Assembly: GCF_005117025.1 (NCBI RefSeq)
Contig: NZ_SWCO01000002.1
Span: forward strand, 473,348-537,347
DNA from: Alteromonas portus
GTDB taxonomy: Bacteria; Pseudomonadota; Gammaproteobacteria; Enterobacterales; Alteromonadaceae
Length of the DNA: 64,000 bases
Reading direction: 5' to 3'
How positions within the stretch are numbered: the stretch's first letter is position 1; the number at the start of each line of letters is the position of its first letter. Position numbers and translations under genes: made by a program. The notes under the pieces are model-generated. The model had not been told where the DNA came from. It was given only the letters and a program-made list of their open reading frames with translations, and searched no databases. Positions 9,487-22,296 of the stretch are shown in pieces.

Positions 9487-10602
9487 TTATCTAGACATTA
9501 AACGTTTCTGAGTGGCAATGGCCATAAGAATGCCAAAACCCGCCATCAAAGTCACCATGGAAGTTCCACCAAAACTCACTAAGGGAAGCGGTACGCCAAC
9601 TACAGGGAGTAATCCAGACACCATCCCCATATTTACAAACACATAAACGAAAAAGGTAAGCGTAATACTGCCGCCAAGTAGTTTTGCATAGGCGTCTTGT
9701 GCGCGACTAGAAATAATGAGTCCGCGCATAATAATAAAAATATAGATTGCCATTAGGCACATAACGCCGGTAAGGCCAAACTCTTCGCTAAAAACCGAAA
9801 AGATAAAGTCGGTGTGGCGTTCGGGTAAAAATTCAAGCTGTGACTGGGTGCCCTGTAGCCAGCCTTTGCCGTCTACGCCACCAGAACCAATGGCTATTTT
9901 AGATTGGATAATGTGGTAGCCCGAACCCAGTGGGTCGCTTTCTGGATTTAAAAAGGTAAGCACCCGCTGTTTTTGATAATCCTTCATTAAAAAGAACCAC
10001 ATAACAGGTGCAAACGCGCCAACTAACCCGCCCACAATAGAAATAAGTCGCCAACTCATACCGGCCAAAAATATGGCAAAGATACCTGAACTAGCAATAA
10101 GCAATGAGGTTCCTAAATCGGGTTGCTTTGCAATGAGAATAGTGGGAACCACCACTAAACCAAAACCAACAATGATATGAGTTGTGCGGGGTGGCATGGT
10201 AAATTTGCTGATATACCATGCCACCATCATGGGCACGGCAAGCTTCATAAGTTCAGAGGGTTGGAAGCGGATGAAACCCAAATCGAGCCAGCGCTGTGCG
10301 CCCTTACCCATGTCGCCAAATAGCAGTACCGCCACAAGCATTAGCAGGCCAGCAGCGTAAGCGTAAGTAGAGAAGAACCTAAACACTCCAAGAGGGACTT
10401 GGGCTAGACCGAACATGACGATAAAGCTAAATCCCAGCCTGATAAATTGGCGCTCCATTTGTTCCATATCCTGACCCGACGCAGAATAGAGGGTAAATAG
10501 TCCAACACAACTGAGTACGAGCAGGCCCACCAGTAGCCAGCCGTCAATGTGAATTCGCTGAAGAAAGCTTATCTTATTGGGGTTTATGGTGGTTCGCTTC
10601 AC
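9487..10602 (-). CDS. rodA: Peptidoglycan glycosyltransferase RodA
   Basis: SEDS-family polytopic membrane protein that polymerises lipid II in the elongasome together with PBP2. The 371 residues have about ten membrane segments. The family pattern is clear: RWLDLGFIRFQPSELMK, FLAGMSW, GSGGVDGKGWLQGTQSQLEFLPERHTDFIFSV with the essential Asp region, and PLVSFGGTSM. It starts with GTG, overlapping the mrdA stop as GTGA, so the two partners of the polymerase/transpeptidase complex are translationally coupled. Confidence 0.96.
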   Translation of the reverse strand: MKRTTINPNKISFLQRIHIDGWLLVGLLVLSCVGLFTLYSASGQDMEQMERQFIRLGFSFIVMFGLAQVPLGVFRFFSTYAYAAGLLMLVAVLLFGDMGKGAQRWLDLGFIRFQPSELMKLAVPMMVAWYISKFTMPPRTTHIIVGFGLVVVPTILIAKQPDLGTSLLIASSGIFAIFLAGMSWRLISIVGGLVGAFAPVMWFFLMKDYQKQRVLTFLNPESDPLGSGYHIIQSKIAIGSGGVDGKGWLQGTQSQLEFLPERHTDFIFSVFSEEFGLTGVMCLMAIYIFIIMRGLIISSRAQDAYAKLLGGSITLTFFVYVFVNMGMVSGLLPVVGVPLPLVSFGGTSMVTLMAGFGILMAIATQKRLMSR

Positions 10603-12515
10603 TGGTTTACCCCTAACTTATTGTGACTACTTGCTGTATTAACGTCGGCAGTTTCAAAAACACGATCTCTAAAGTAAAAGTCCATGATTTGACGAGCGAC
10701 AGGCGCCGCGTTCTTACTACCACCACCTACGTTTTCAAGCACAACGGTTACCGATATTTCTGGGTCATTAAAAGGTGCGAATCCTACGTACATGGCGTTG
10801 TCGCGAAGGCGCTCATCAATTTTAGAGGCATCGTATTTTTCATTTTGACCTACGGTAAAGAGCTGGGCTGTACCAGTTTTACCTGCCGAGTCGTAGGGGG
10901 TGTCGGCAAAGGCATGACGTGCGCCACCTTCTTCGCCGCTCACAACATCACGCATGGCGTTTAACACTACATCTAAATTCTTGCGATTTTTTATTTCTAT
11001 GGGCCGCAGCGACTTAAGCGGAATGAGGTCGACAGAACTATCGGTATTCATATATCCGCGAATGATTTGAGGAATATAGCGTTCCCCGGCATTAATAAGG
11101 GTATTCACCGACGTATTTAATTGCACAGGTGTGGTAGTCCAGTAGCTTTGACCTATACCAACAGGGATGGTGTCGCCGATATACCAAGGTTGATTAAAGC
11201 GAGCGCGTTTCCAGCCGCGGCTCGGCATATTAGCATCGGATTCTTCATACAGGTCAATGCCTGTGAAATCGCCGAAGCCAAATTCATACATAGACTCGCT
11301 GATTTTATCGATACCTAATTTGTAAGCCAGTTCGTAATAGTAGGTATCGCAAGACACCTCAATTGCTTTAGATACGTCGACTTTACCGTGGCCCCATCGA
11401 CGCCAATCACGCCACACGTGAGACACATTAGGCAACTGATAGCGCCCAGTGTCATTAATTGTATAGTCTTTAGTAATCACCCCTTCTTCTAAACCAATAA
11501 AACCCAAATGGGGCTTGATCGTAGAAGCGGGGGGATATTGCCCCTGTGTTGCTCGATTAATCAACGGGCGATCGGGTGAGTTCAATAACGCAGAGTAATT
11601 TTTACTACTGATGCCGTGTACAAATAAATTGGGATCGTAGCTGGGGTTGGAGTAGAGGGCGAGTACGCCACCGGTTTTTACATCGGTTACCACAACAGCG
11701 CCGCGCATGCCTTCTATTATTCGCTGAGCCTCTAACTGAAGCTCTAAATCTAAGTTAAGTACGATGTCTTTGCCTGGTGTTGGTGGCTCAACACTAAGTA
11801 CACGAATAATGCGGCCTTGGTTATTCACCTCTACCTGCTGGTAGCCCACCTTTCCATGGAGTAGCTCTTCATGGTATTTCTCAATGCCTAGCTTGCCAAT
11901 ATCGTGGGTGGCAGCGTAATTATCTTCTTGGCCTGCTTCGACTAGCTTTTGTAGGTCTCGCTTGTTGATACGCGCAACATAACCCAGGGCATGGGTTAAG
12001 GTTTCTTTATACGGATAATGACGTGCCAAACGCGCTTCAATTTGTACGCCTGGGAATTTGTGTTTACTGGCAGAAAATAGCGCGACTTCTTCTTCGCTTA
12101 ACTGGGTGCGAAGCGCAACGGGTTTGAATCGTCGGGTACCTTTAAGCGCTGATTGGAAGCGCTCAAGTTCGTCATTGGTTATACCCATTAGTTCTGTTAA
12201 ATCGGCCAGGGTTTGGTCGATGTCATCCACTTGCTCTGGAATAACTTCCAAACTGAAAACCGGGCGGTTTTCGGCTAATAGCACGCCGTTGCGGTCATAG
12301 ATAAGACCACGGTTTGGCGCTATTGGCAGAACTTTGATGCGATTACCGTTAGAACGGGTTTGATAATCTTCAAACTGGGTAACCTGCAAAGAATAAAGGT
12401 TATTAAGTACAATGCCCAACATGGCAACAACAATAATAAAAGCAATGGTCGCACGGCGTGCAAACAAGTTCGCTTCTGCAGAATGATCGCGAATAGCTTG
12501 TCGTTTTCTTGGCAT
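10599..12515 (-). CDS. mrdA: Penicillin-binding protein 2 (elongation transpeptidase)
   Basis: Class B PBP that cross-links peptidoglycan during rod elongation. One membrane segment lies near residues 20-45, followed by the dimerisation domain and the transpeptidase domain with STIK (in PPASTIKPHLG), SCD (in EVSCDTYYY) and KTG (in SAGKTGTAQLF). I take the ATG at 12515 (MPRKRQAIRDHSAEAN) because AAGGA lies about seven bases upstream of it; another in-frame ATG at 12530 has no such site. It is coupled to rodA by a 4-base overlap. Confidence 0.96.
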   Translation of the reverse strand: MPRKRQAIRDHSAEANLFARRATIAFIIVVAMLGIVLNNLYSLQVTQFEDYQTRSNGNRIKVLPIAPNRGLIYDRNGVLLAENRPVFSLEVIPEQVDDIDQTLADLTELMGITNDELERFQSALKGTRRFKPVALRTQLSEEEVALFSASKHKFPGVQIEARLARHYPYKETLTHALGYVARINKRDLQKLVEAGQEDNYAATHDIGKLGIEKYHEELLHGKVGYQQVEVNNQGRIIRVLSVEPPTPGKDIVLNLDLELQLEAQRIIEGMRGAVVVTDVKTGGVLALYSNPSYDPNLFVHGISSKNYSALLNSPDRPLINRATQGQYPPASTIKPHLGFIGLEEGVITKDYTINDTGRYQLPNVSHVWRDWRRWGHGKVDVSKAIEVSCDTYYYELAYKLGIDKISESMYEFGFGDFTGIDLYEESDANMPSRGWKRARFNQPWYIGDTIPVGIGQSYWTTTPVQLNTSVNTLINAGERYIPQIIRGYMNTDSSVDLIPLKSLRPIEIKNRKNLDVVLNAMRDVVSGEEGGARHAFADTPYDSAGKTGTAQLFTVGQNEKYDASKIDERLRDNAMYVGFAPFNDPEISVTVVLENVGGGSKNAAPVARQIMDFYFRDRVFETADVNTASSHNKLGVNQ

Positions 12516-12545
12516 TGATTTCCTTTGCATTAGTCTGACGACGCC

Positions 12546-13016
12546 TTATTCACGGTGATATGGGTGGTTTTGGGTCACCGACCATGCGCGGTATAAGCTT
12601 TCTGTAAGAATGATCCTAACAAGAGGATGGGGAAGTGTAAGGGCCGATAAAGACCACTTTTGTTCCGACGCAGCAATACATTCTGGTGCTAGCCCTTCTG
12701 GGCCGCCAATGAGCAGACTTACGTCCCGTCCGTCCATTTTCCAATTGTCGAGCTGTTTTGCTAAAGTAGGTGTGTCCCACGGTTTGCCCGTTACTTCTAA
12801 CGTAACAATGCGGTTTCCTTTTGGAATAGCGGCCAGCATTTGCTCGCCTTCCTTTTCTAAGATGCGCTTAATATCGGCGTTTTTTCCTCGTTTGCCGGCA
12901 GGTATTTCAGTGAATGACACAGGCATGTCGCTAGGAAATCGACGAATAAATTCATCCACACCGGTATTTACCCAGTTTGGCATCTTTGTTCCAACCGCGA
13001 CGATTTGTATACGCAC
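12546..13016 (-). CDS. rlmH: 23S rRNA (pseudouridine1915-N3)-methyltransferase RlmH
   Basis: SPOUT-class methyltransferase that modifies pseudouridine 1915 of 23S rRNA in the 70S ribosome. The 156-residue length is typical. The SAM-binding trefoil knot shows as [12 protein letters not shown], and the C-terminus as [34 protein letters not shown], nearly invariant in the family. It follows rsfS in the usual order, but a hairpin at 13061-13090 lies between them, so expression may be partly separate. Confidence 0.96.
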   Translation of the reverse strand: MRIQIVAVGTKMPNWVNTGVDEFIRRFPSDMPVSFTEIPAGKRGKNADIKRILEKEGEQMLAAIPKGNRIVTLEVTGKPWDTPTLAKQLDNWKMDGRDVSLLIGGPEGLAPECIAASEQKWSLSALTLPHPLVRIILTESLYRAWSVTQNHPYHRE

Positions 13017-13060
13017 TTCTTTTACCCTTACCGCAGGAATTAATGTTTCTCTAATAAAAC

Positions 13061-13090
13061 AAAGGCCATACGCTTTTGGGTATGGCCTTT
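13061..13090 (-). terminator. Hairpin between rsfS and rlmH
   Basis: An 11-bp stem (AAAGGCCATAC / GTATGGCCTTT) with an eight-base loop in the spacer after rsfS. On the minus strand it is followed by TGTTTTATT, an imperfect T-run. It probably acts as a terminator or attenuator of the nadD-rsfS transcript. Confidence 0.7.
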
Positions 13091-13131
13091 ATCGACCGTG
13101 TTACTGTATGACTATCAGTAGCGTTTGGCTA

Positions 13132-13449
13132 CTATGACCACAGTTTTTCTAGCTGGTAGAAATCACGGGTTTCATCCTGCATTACGTGCAAAATAACATC
13201 GCCAAAATCGACAAGTACCCACTCTCCGGTCTCCTTGCCTTCCACGCTTCCCGGTGCGTGGCCCGCTTTCTTCGCTTCTACCATGACATTTTCTGCAATA
13301 GATGAAACGTGGCGTTTTGAGTTACCTGAACAAATAATCATGGTATCTGTAATACTTGATTTGCCGCGAACGTCTAGTTCGATAACATCACGGCCTTTCA
13401 TGTCGTCAATTTTATCTTTAACAAACTGTTTGAGCTGTTGACTCTCCAA
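13132..13449 (-). CDS. rsfS: Ribosome silencing factor RsfS
   Basis: Binds ribosomal protein L14 and blocks subunit joining when nutrients are low. The 105 residues carry the DUF143 pattern: DIIELDVRG-like start (DVIELDVRGKSSITDTMIICSGNSKRHV), GSVEGKETGEWVLVDFGDVILHVM and a YQLEKLW end. It lies downstream of nadD, as in most proteobacteria. Confidence 0.95.
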   Translation of the reverse strand: MESQQLKQFVKDKIDDMKGRDVIELDVRGKSSITDTMIICSGNSKRHVSSIAENVMVEAKKAGHAPGSVEGKETGEWVLVDFGDVILHVMQDETRDFYQLEKLWS

Positions 13450-13466
13450 GAGTTTTCCTCACTTAC

Positions 13467-14168
13467 TTAACTTTTATATAACTGATGTTCGCTGATGTAC
13501 TCTCGTACGTTTTCTTCTAACCACAAACTAGCTAGGGCAACGTTTGGACTGTTTGGCGTACCCGCTTTTTCAGGCGTAGCAGCACCTGCTAGTACGTCAC
13601 GAATTTCAGTAGATGAAACACTAAACAGCGGTGTGTTGGTTAACACTACATGGCCTGCAGGCTTTGCGTGAATAACATTTATATCGTTAGCCACATGACA
13701 ATCTAACCAAGCTTGTATTGCGGGAGGCGGCGAGAATTTTTCGTCGTCTCTGCGCATAACCACTAAGTGACAATAATCGAGCAGGTGTTCCCACTCGTAC
13801 CATTTGTCCAGATTATACAGCGAATCTGCGCCAATGAAAAAACAGATTGTGTCATCGCTTTTTTCTTTCAGTGCACGCAGTGTTTTTACTGTATAAGAGG
13901 GTGACGGAAGCGTCAGTTCAATTAACTCTGGAATAAGTCTGTCATTATTATGGGCGCAAAGTTCAATCATCTTTACCCGATGGCTTTCTGACACACCTAC
14001 AGACTTATGTGGGGCTAATTTACATGGCATTAGATGTACACGGTCTATACCAATTTCATCTGCTGCTTTAAGTGCCGCACCAATATGGCCTTTGTGCGGC
14101 GGGTTAAATGTACCGCCAAGAATAGCTTTCACGGATGAATTCGATTGAGAAGCGCGAGATAGAGTCAC
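13467..14168 (-). CDS. nadD: Nicotinate-mononucleotide adenylyltransferase
   Basis: Adenylates nicotinate mononucleotide in NAD synthesis. The nucleotidyltransferase motif GGTFNPPHKGHIGAA lies near residue 18, and the second motif VSSTEIRD (ISSTxIR type) near residue 190. The length of 233 residues is slightly above the E. coli enzyme, with a short insertion before the C-terminus (AGAATPEKAGTPNSP). It is 13 bases from holA and 17 from rsfS within the leuS operon. Confidence 0.95.
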   Translation of the reverse strand: MTLSRASQSNSSVKAILGGTFNPPHKGHIGAALKAADEIGIDRVHLMPCKLAPHKSVGVSESHRVKMIELCAHNNDRLIPELIELTLPSPSYTVKTLRALKEKSDDTICFFIGADSLYNLDKWYEWEHLLDYCHLVVMRRDDEKFSPPPAIQAWLDCHVANDINVIHAKPAGHVVLTNTPLFSVSSTEIRDVLAGAATPEKAGTPNSPNVALASLWLEENVREYISEHQLYKS

Positions 14169-14181
14169 CTAGAATGGCCCA

Positions 14182-15210
14182 TTATGCTTGTAACAGAGGA
14201 ATTTCGCGAAGGTCCATACCCATAAACATCATGCACAGGTGACACATTTCAACGTAAGGGCGAGCAATCACATTTTGTTTGAATGCATGATCTGACTGGG
14301 TCAGCGCTTTTTGGATGTCTTCTAACTGGGCGACGCTCAAACGATTCAAGGCACTTTGATAAAAACCTTGTCTATTACGCCAAATACCGAACTTTTGCCA
14401 CTGAATGGGGGCACCGCTTTGCTGGGCTAGTTTTAGTTTCCATAACTGCTCCCACTCTCGAATTAGTGCCCAAATAATGATGTTAGGCTCCAGCCCCTCG
14501 CTCTCTAATCGGTATAGCATTTTTATGCAGCGGGTACTGTCGCCGCTAAGCATAACGTCAACCAATTGGAAAACGTTGAAGCGCGACTGGTCGACCATCG
14601 CTTTTTCAATTTGTTCGTCTGAAATAGACTGATGGGGATAGAGCAGGGCGAGCTTGTCAATTTCTTGCTTAGCAGCAAGCATGTTGCCTTCGCAGAAATC
14701 AGCAATCATTTTAGCACCAGACGCTGATACGGAGAGTTGGTGGGCATTCAACTGTTGGTTCAGCCATGCATTTAGCTGCTTGCCCTCTAGCGGGTAGCAC
14801 AATACCGACGCGCCCAAATCATCAAGCACTTTAAACCATTTGCCGCGCTGCACGTCTTTGCCAATTTTGGGGCCGTGAACCAGCAACAAAATGTCGGGGT
14901 TTAATGATGCCGCGACTTCTTGAAGTATTTTACTGCCTTCAGTGCCCGGCTTTCCCGTAGGTAGCTCTAATTCGATAAACTGCTGGCTAGAGAAAAGCGA
15001 CATGCTTTGTGTGGCTTCAATCAACTGATTCCAGTTAAAGCCTGTTTCAGCAACAAGAACGGTTCTTTCTTCAAAACCATTGGCTTTTGCTTTAGCGCGA
15101 ATTTGCTCAATGACATCAAACTTCTGCTGGGGCTCATCTCCAAACACCAGATAGCACGGGCGAAGTGCCTTGGTGATATCTTGGCTAAATTGGTTTGGAT
15201 AAATCTGCAT
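14182..15210 (-). CDS. holA: DNA polymerase III delta subunit
   Basis: Clamp-loader subunit that opens the beta sliding clamp. The 342 residues start with MQIYPNQFSQDI and CYLVFGDEPQQKFDVIEQIR, which matches the N-terminal domain of delta. The middle has the CEGNMLAAKQEIDKLALL and SRFNVFQLVDVMLSGD segments of the family. Delta has no functional Walker motifs, as here. It overlaps no neighbour but is tightly packed between lptE and nadD. Confidence 0.95.
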   Translation of the reverse strand: MQIYPNQFSQDITKALRPCYLVFGDEPQQKFDVIEQIRAKAKANGFEERTVLVAETGFNWNQLIEATQSMSLFSSQQFIELELPTGKPGTEGSKILQEVAASLNPDILLLVHGPKIGKDVQRGKWFKVLDDLGASVLCYPLEGKQLNAWLNQQLNAHQLSVSASGAKMIADFCEGNMLAAKQEIDKLALLYPHQSISDEQIEKAMVDQSRFNVFQLVDVMLSGDSTRCIKMLYRLESEGLEPNIIIWALIREWEQLWKLKLAQQSGAPIQWQKFGIWRNRQGFYQSALNRLSVAQLEDIQKALTQSDHAFKQNVIARPYVEMCHLCMMFMGMDLREIPLLQA

Positions 15211-15225
15211 GAAAAATTCTGATGT

Positions 15226-15762
15226 TTACTGACTAACGGAAGTCGATGCATTTGGTGCAGCGGCCGCCTGACTGGAAAGGCGTCTGATCATAATATCAGC
15301 CGCTTCATCACGCATTTCACTAAGCATCAATTCAAGTTCACGAGACTTTGCCAGCACTTGGTCAGGGTCGTCTTGATAGTCACGTACTACTTCAAATTGC
15401 ACCATTACCGCTTCCTTACCAGGAAACTGCACGCGGTAACGTACAACATATATCAGTTCATATTCAGCGACTTGACCCGAAGGGTAAACAGACAGCAGCT
15501 GACGTTCTAATTTTTCTGGTAGCAAATAGATGTTTACGTTTTGGTTAGAGCGCGATGTTTTATCTACGCTAACACTGGTAAGCCCGTAAACGTTCAAGCG
15601 TTTATCAAGCGCACGCGCCAAGGGCGCGTGTGCTCGGGCACTTTCAATAGCAACGGTGTTTATGTCGTCAGGTAGGCTAGGGCTACTTCGCAAATGAAAG
15701 CCACAGCCAGTAACCAAAACGGTACCCAACACAGCGAGTGCGAATTGTAAGTGCTTTTTCAT
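15226..15762 (-). CDS. lptE: LPS-assembly lipoprotein LptE
   Basis: Outer-membrane lipoprotein that plugs the LptD barrel and helps insert LPS in the outer leaflet. The signal peptide ends in a lipobox VTGCGFHLR, with the Cys near residue 20. The rest of the 178 residues fits the family (LPDDINTVAIES, ELIYVVRYRVQF, LMLSEMRDEAADIMIRRL). It lies between leuS and holA as in E. coli. Confidence 0.93.
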   Translation of the reverse strand: MKKHLQFALAVLGTVLVTGCGFHLRSSPSLPDDINTVAIESARAHAPLARALDKRLNVYGLTSVSVDKTSRSNQNVNIYLLPEKLERQLLSVYPSGQVAEYELIYVVRYRVQFPGKEAVMVQFEVVRDYQDDPDQVLAKSRELELMLSEMRDEAADIMIRRLSSQAAAAPNASTSVSQ

Positions 15763-15773
15763 CAGTATCTGAC

Positions 15774-18717
<2,944 letters not shown>

Positions 18718-19335
18718 CTAATTATTGTCACTAAATGCAGTTAGTGCTTTAAGTTGTTGCGCCTGCACGTTGTCGACTACTCGAACTAAATTGGCGGCGT
18801 CTTCGTTAGAGGCTTTTTGGCCATTAAAGTGAATATTGCCTGAGGCGTGGTAGGTCAGGGAGACTTTAGTTTTCGGTATGCGACTGTCTTGCGTGTCGGC
18901 ACCCGATGGTGTGCTCGAATCTATTGTGCTGAACACCCATGTCAGTGCACCCGTAATACCCATTTCCTGAAGTGGGCCTAAGCCGCCTGTCATCACCACT
19001 TTTTTGTTTGGCTCAACGTAACTCACTTGCATATGTGCTGCACTTGCTGTGCTGGTTGTTTCGCAGAAACAACCGCCTGCCTGCTCGTCAATACGCAAAG
19101 CGCCTTTCCACCACGTGTGGTCTTTCGGCCACCACATATCAACATGTTGAATAAAATGAGAGTACACCACTTCAACTGGCGCATAGCTTTCACTTTCATT
19201 GGTAATAGAAAACCCGGAGTTATCTGCGTAGTTAACGTCAGCCATACTTATTGAAGGAAATGCCGCGCTCAGAACGGTTCCAAGGAAAGAGGAGGTGAGC
19301 ATGAGGGATGCGTGAGTCTTAAATTTTTTTGTCAT
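18718..19335 (-). CDS. Exported SRPBCC/START-like protein
   Basis: A 205-residue protein with a signal peptide (hydrophobic residues 11-30, likely cut after ISMA). The mature part resembles the polyketide cyclase/START fold: VEVVYSHFIQHVDMWWPKDHTWWKGALRIDEQAGGCFCE, then VSYVEPNKKVVMTGGLGPLQEMGITGALTWVF. Such helix-grip proteins bind hydrophobic ligands; the ligand here is unknown. The export signal is unusual for this fold. It is alone, facing away from the Lon-like gene. Confidence 0.7.
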   Translation of the reverse strand: MTKKFKTHASLMLTSSFLGTVLSAAFPSISMADVNYADNSGFSITNESESYAPVEVVYSHFIQHVDMWWPKDHTWWKGALRIDEQAGGCFCETTSTASAAHMQVSYVEPNKKVVMTGGLGPLQEMGITGALTWVFSTIDSSTPSGADTQDSRIPKTKVSLTYHASGNIHFNGQKASNEDAANLVRVVDNVQAQQLKALTAFSDNN

Positions 19336-19807
19336 TGTTATTACCCTGTCTTTAGTTATTGCTCGCGAAATTTGGCAGCGTTGGTAAAACGCATTTCGGT
19401 CTTTTCCGCTTTCTAAGGTAATTCAAAGCAGTGTGTGTTGCCACATACTTTATGCTTTGCCGTTGCAGGTTCCTTCAACGTCTTGTCTTTTCCGCCTTTT
19501 TACCGCCTTGTTCATGACGCTATGGTCTAACAGCACGGCAGAAACAAATGCATCGGTAGAATTGAGGTAAGTTGCCTCGTAATTAAACGCGCTAGGAATT
19601 TAATTCAACAAGACATCTTTAACCGCACTGTGTTAACCCTAGAAAGGCCAAAATACCCTTTAAGTTCTTACCAATTTCTTCTTAACCTTTAAAAGATGGT
19701 TGTTTGTTGTGCAATTAACGGTGCAAAGCGGCCTTATTCTGTATAAGCGTTTGACACTAATGTTAATTAGGGTTTCACTTAAGTAAAGAAACAAAGATAG
19801 AACAGAC
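19336..19807. other. Divergent intergenic region
   Basis: About 470 bases between two divergent genes and so expected to hold both promoters. A TTGACA hexamer at 19751-19756 lies about 50 bases before the Lon-like gene, with a poor -10 (TTCACT) 17 bases later. No coding frame or strong repeat was seen. Confidence 0.4.
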
Positions 19808-22204
19808 ATGTCTGTAGACAGTAAATTATATGCGTTAGATGTAAACGCGCTTTCACCTACCATTAATCGCCGAGCGATAAACAGCGCCTTAAAAGATGAT
19901 GAAGCGCTTAATGCGACCTTCATTGGGCAAGAGCGTGCGCGTGAAGCACTTACATTTGGGTTAGGCATTAACACCAAAGGCTACAATCTATACGTTATGG
20001 GTGAGCCTGCCACAGGCCGCTTTACTCTGGTAAAAGACTATATTGAACGCCAAGTCGCACAGCTACCAGCGCCTGATGATTGCTGTTATATCAACAATTT
20101 CGACGAAGAGCGCGAACCCGTTGCTTTAAAGTTTCCTCCTGGTGGTGGAAAAGCATTTCACAAGGACATGGCTGCCCTTATCGATGACGTTCTAGACTCG
20201 CTGCCCATTGCCTTCGATAACCCAGGGTATCAACGGCGTCGCGCGTCAATATCCAGAGAGTTCGAGCAAAAGTACGATGCGGCAATCGATGCAGTAGAGC
20301 GTTACGCGCAAGCCAACGATGTTGCATTATACGAAGAAGGCGGCTCTATCACGTTTTCACCTATTGTTAACGGTAAGCCAATAAGCGATACCGAATTTGC
20401 CTCGCTAACTGATGAGCAGCGGGAAGGATTTTATACCCTTATTGATGAACTAGAAAATAGATTGAGTGAGAGCCTGTTAAGCCTTCCTACGTGGAAGCGC
20501 GAAAACTCGGAACGTCTGCGTGATCTTGACAAAAAGACCGCAGAGCAGGGGATTAAGCCGCTGCTAAAAGTGCTTGAACACAAATATGCGTCTGAGCTAG
20601 GGGTTATGAAGTACCTCAAGCAGTTAAAAACTGCATTGGTCAACGCCATCTTAGTTATTCACAGTGAAGAGCAGAAAGAAGAGAAGAGTGATGACTTTGA
20701 TAAAAAGGTATTTTTAGAAGAGCAATTTCTTCCTAACGTTTTGGTGTCGAATAAACTCGATGACGCAGCACCCGTTATTTATGAGCCAAACCCAACTTAT
20801 CAAAATTTGTTTGGCAAAATAGAGTACACCAACATTCACGGCAGCGTGTTTACTAATTATCGTATGATCCAGCCAGGTGCACTACACCGTGCAAATGGCG
20901 GTTATTTGCTGTTGGATGTGGACCAACTTATTGAGCAGCCTTTCGTATGGGATACCCTGAAACTTGCGATTAAGTCACAGCGCTTGCGCATGGACTTACC
21001 TCAGCAAGATGTGGGCATGGTGAATAACATTACGCTAAACCCACAGCCTATAGACTTAAATGTGAAAATCGTTTTGTTAGGCTCTCGCGACCTGTACTAC
21101 ACGCTACAAGATTATGATGACGAGTTTGACGAACTTTTCAGAGTGTTAGTGGATTTTGATTTGGAAATTCCCGTCACCAGGCAGGCGCTTTTTGATTTTG
21201 TGGGCAAAGTACGAGCGCATCTTATTCAGTTAGGTCTTAAAGGTATTACCGCTAATGCCATGTGCAGGCTAGTCGAATACTCGTTAAGAATGGCCGAACA
21301 CAAAGAAAAACTATCTGCGCATTTTGCGGAAGTCATCGAACTGGTTAATGAAGCCTATTATTTCTGCCAAAAATCTAACGCCGACACGCTAGAACTTGAC
21401 CATTTAAAGACAGCATTAAGCGCAAAGAAGCGTCGCACCGGCCGCGTTAGTCAAACGCTTTTGAACGATATTAAAGAAGGACACGTGCTTATTGCCACTG
21501 AAGGCAAAGCAGTAGGAAAAGTAAACGGATTAACGGTATTGGATATTGGTGACACCGCATTTGGTACACCCGCGCGTATTACATCTACTGTGTTTGCTGG
21601 GGCAAGCGGTGTGGTTGATATTGAGCGTGAGGTAGAGCTTGGACAGCCTATTCACTCAAAGGGCGTAATGTTGCTTAATGGGTATTTAGGTAATAAATAC
21701 GCTCAGCATTTCCCGTTAACGCTTTCTGCAAACATCGCATTGGAACAGTCTTACGGTCATATAGACGGCGATAGTGCATCCCTTGGTGAACTGGTTGCGC
21801 TTATCTCTGCGTTGACTGAAATCCCTTGCTTACAAACCTTGGCCATTACGGGTTCCATAAACCAGTACGGTGAAGTGCAGGCCGTTGGCGGAGTTAACGA
21901 AAAAATAGAAGGCTTTTTCGACTTGTGTCAACACCGCGGCCTTACCGGTACACAGGGCGTGATTATCCCTAAATCGAATGCGATTAATTTGGTATTAGAC
22001 GCCACCGTTATCGACGCTGTGAAAAAAGGTCTGTTTCACATTTACACCGTTGAAACCGTTGATGACGCGCTAACTATTCTAATGGAACAGGAAGCAGGCA
22101 AAATTAGCAGTAAAGGACGTTATCCGAAAAATTCAATCAATTACCATGCCGTAAACCGTTTATACAATATTGCCCTTATTGTGAATGGTGGTGATGGCGA
22201 ATAG
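19808..22204 (+). CDS. Lon-like ATP-dependent protease (AAA_32/LonB-type)
   Basis: A 798-residue member of the Lon-related family that includes YcbZ. The N-terminal ATPase part has a changed Walker A, GEPATGRFT near residue 66, where Arg replaces the usual Lys; I recall Arg as common in this subgroup. The proteolytic domain is complete: Ser in YGHIDGDSASLGELVAL and Lys in AVGGVNEKIEGFFDLC form the Ser-Lys dyad. A Walker B-like region is GGYLLLDVDQLIEQP. It probably degrades damaged or specific proteins in the cytoplasm. It is monocistronic, with a strong terminator after it. Confidence 0.88.
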   Translation: MSVDSKLYALDVNALSPTINRRAINSALKDDEALNATFIGQERAREALTFGLGINTKGYNLYVMGEPATGRFTLVKDYIERQVAQLPAPDDCCYINNFDEEREPVALKFPPGGGKAFHKDMAALIDDVLDSLPIAFDNPGYQRRRASISREFEQKYDAAIDAVERYAQANDVALYEEGGSITFSPIVNGKPISDTEFASLTDEQREGFYTLIDELENRLSESLLSLPTWKRENSERLRDLDKKTAEQGIKPLLKVLEHKYASELGVMKYLKQLKTALVNAILVIHSEEQKEEKSDDFDKKVFLEEQFLPNVLVSNKLDDAAPVIYEPNPTYQNLFGKIEYTNIHGSVFTNYRMIQPGALHRANGGYLLLDVDQLIEQPFVWDTLKLAIKSQRLRMDLPQQDVGMVNNITLNPQPIDLNVKIVLLGSRDLYYTLQDYDDEFDELFRVLVDFDLEIPVTRQALFDFVGKVRAHLIQLGLKGITANAMCRLVEYSLRMAEHKEKLSAHFAEVIELVNEAYYFCQKSNADTLELDHLKTALSAKKRRTGRVSQTLLNDIKEGHVLIATEGKAVGKVNGLTVLDIGDTAFGTPARITSTVFAGASGVVDIEREVELGQPIHSKGVMLLNGYLGNKYAQHFPLTLSANIALEQSYGHIDGDSASLGELVALISALTEIPCLQTLAITGSINQYGEVQAVGGVNEKIEGFFDLCQHRGLTGTQGVIIPKSNAINLVLDATVIDAVKKGLFHIYTVETVDDALTILMEQEAGKISSKGRYPKNSINYHAVNRLYNIALIVNGGDGE

Positions 22205-22247
22205 CTATAAGCGAAAGTAGCGAGCACAAATATCGACTCAAAAGAGA

Positions 22248-22270
22248 AAACCGCCAGAAGGCGGTTTTTT
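22248..22270 (+). terminator. Intrinsic terminator after the Lon-like gene
   Basis: AACCGCC / GGCGGTT stem with a four-base loop followed by six T, about 45 bases after the stop codon. It also sits beyond the end of the convergent SDR gene. Confidence 0.9.
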
Positions 22271-22296
22271 GCCTAAAGCGTTAATGTATTTATTCA

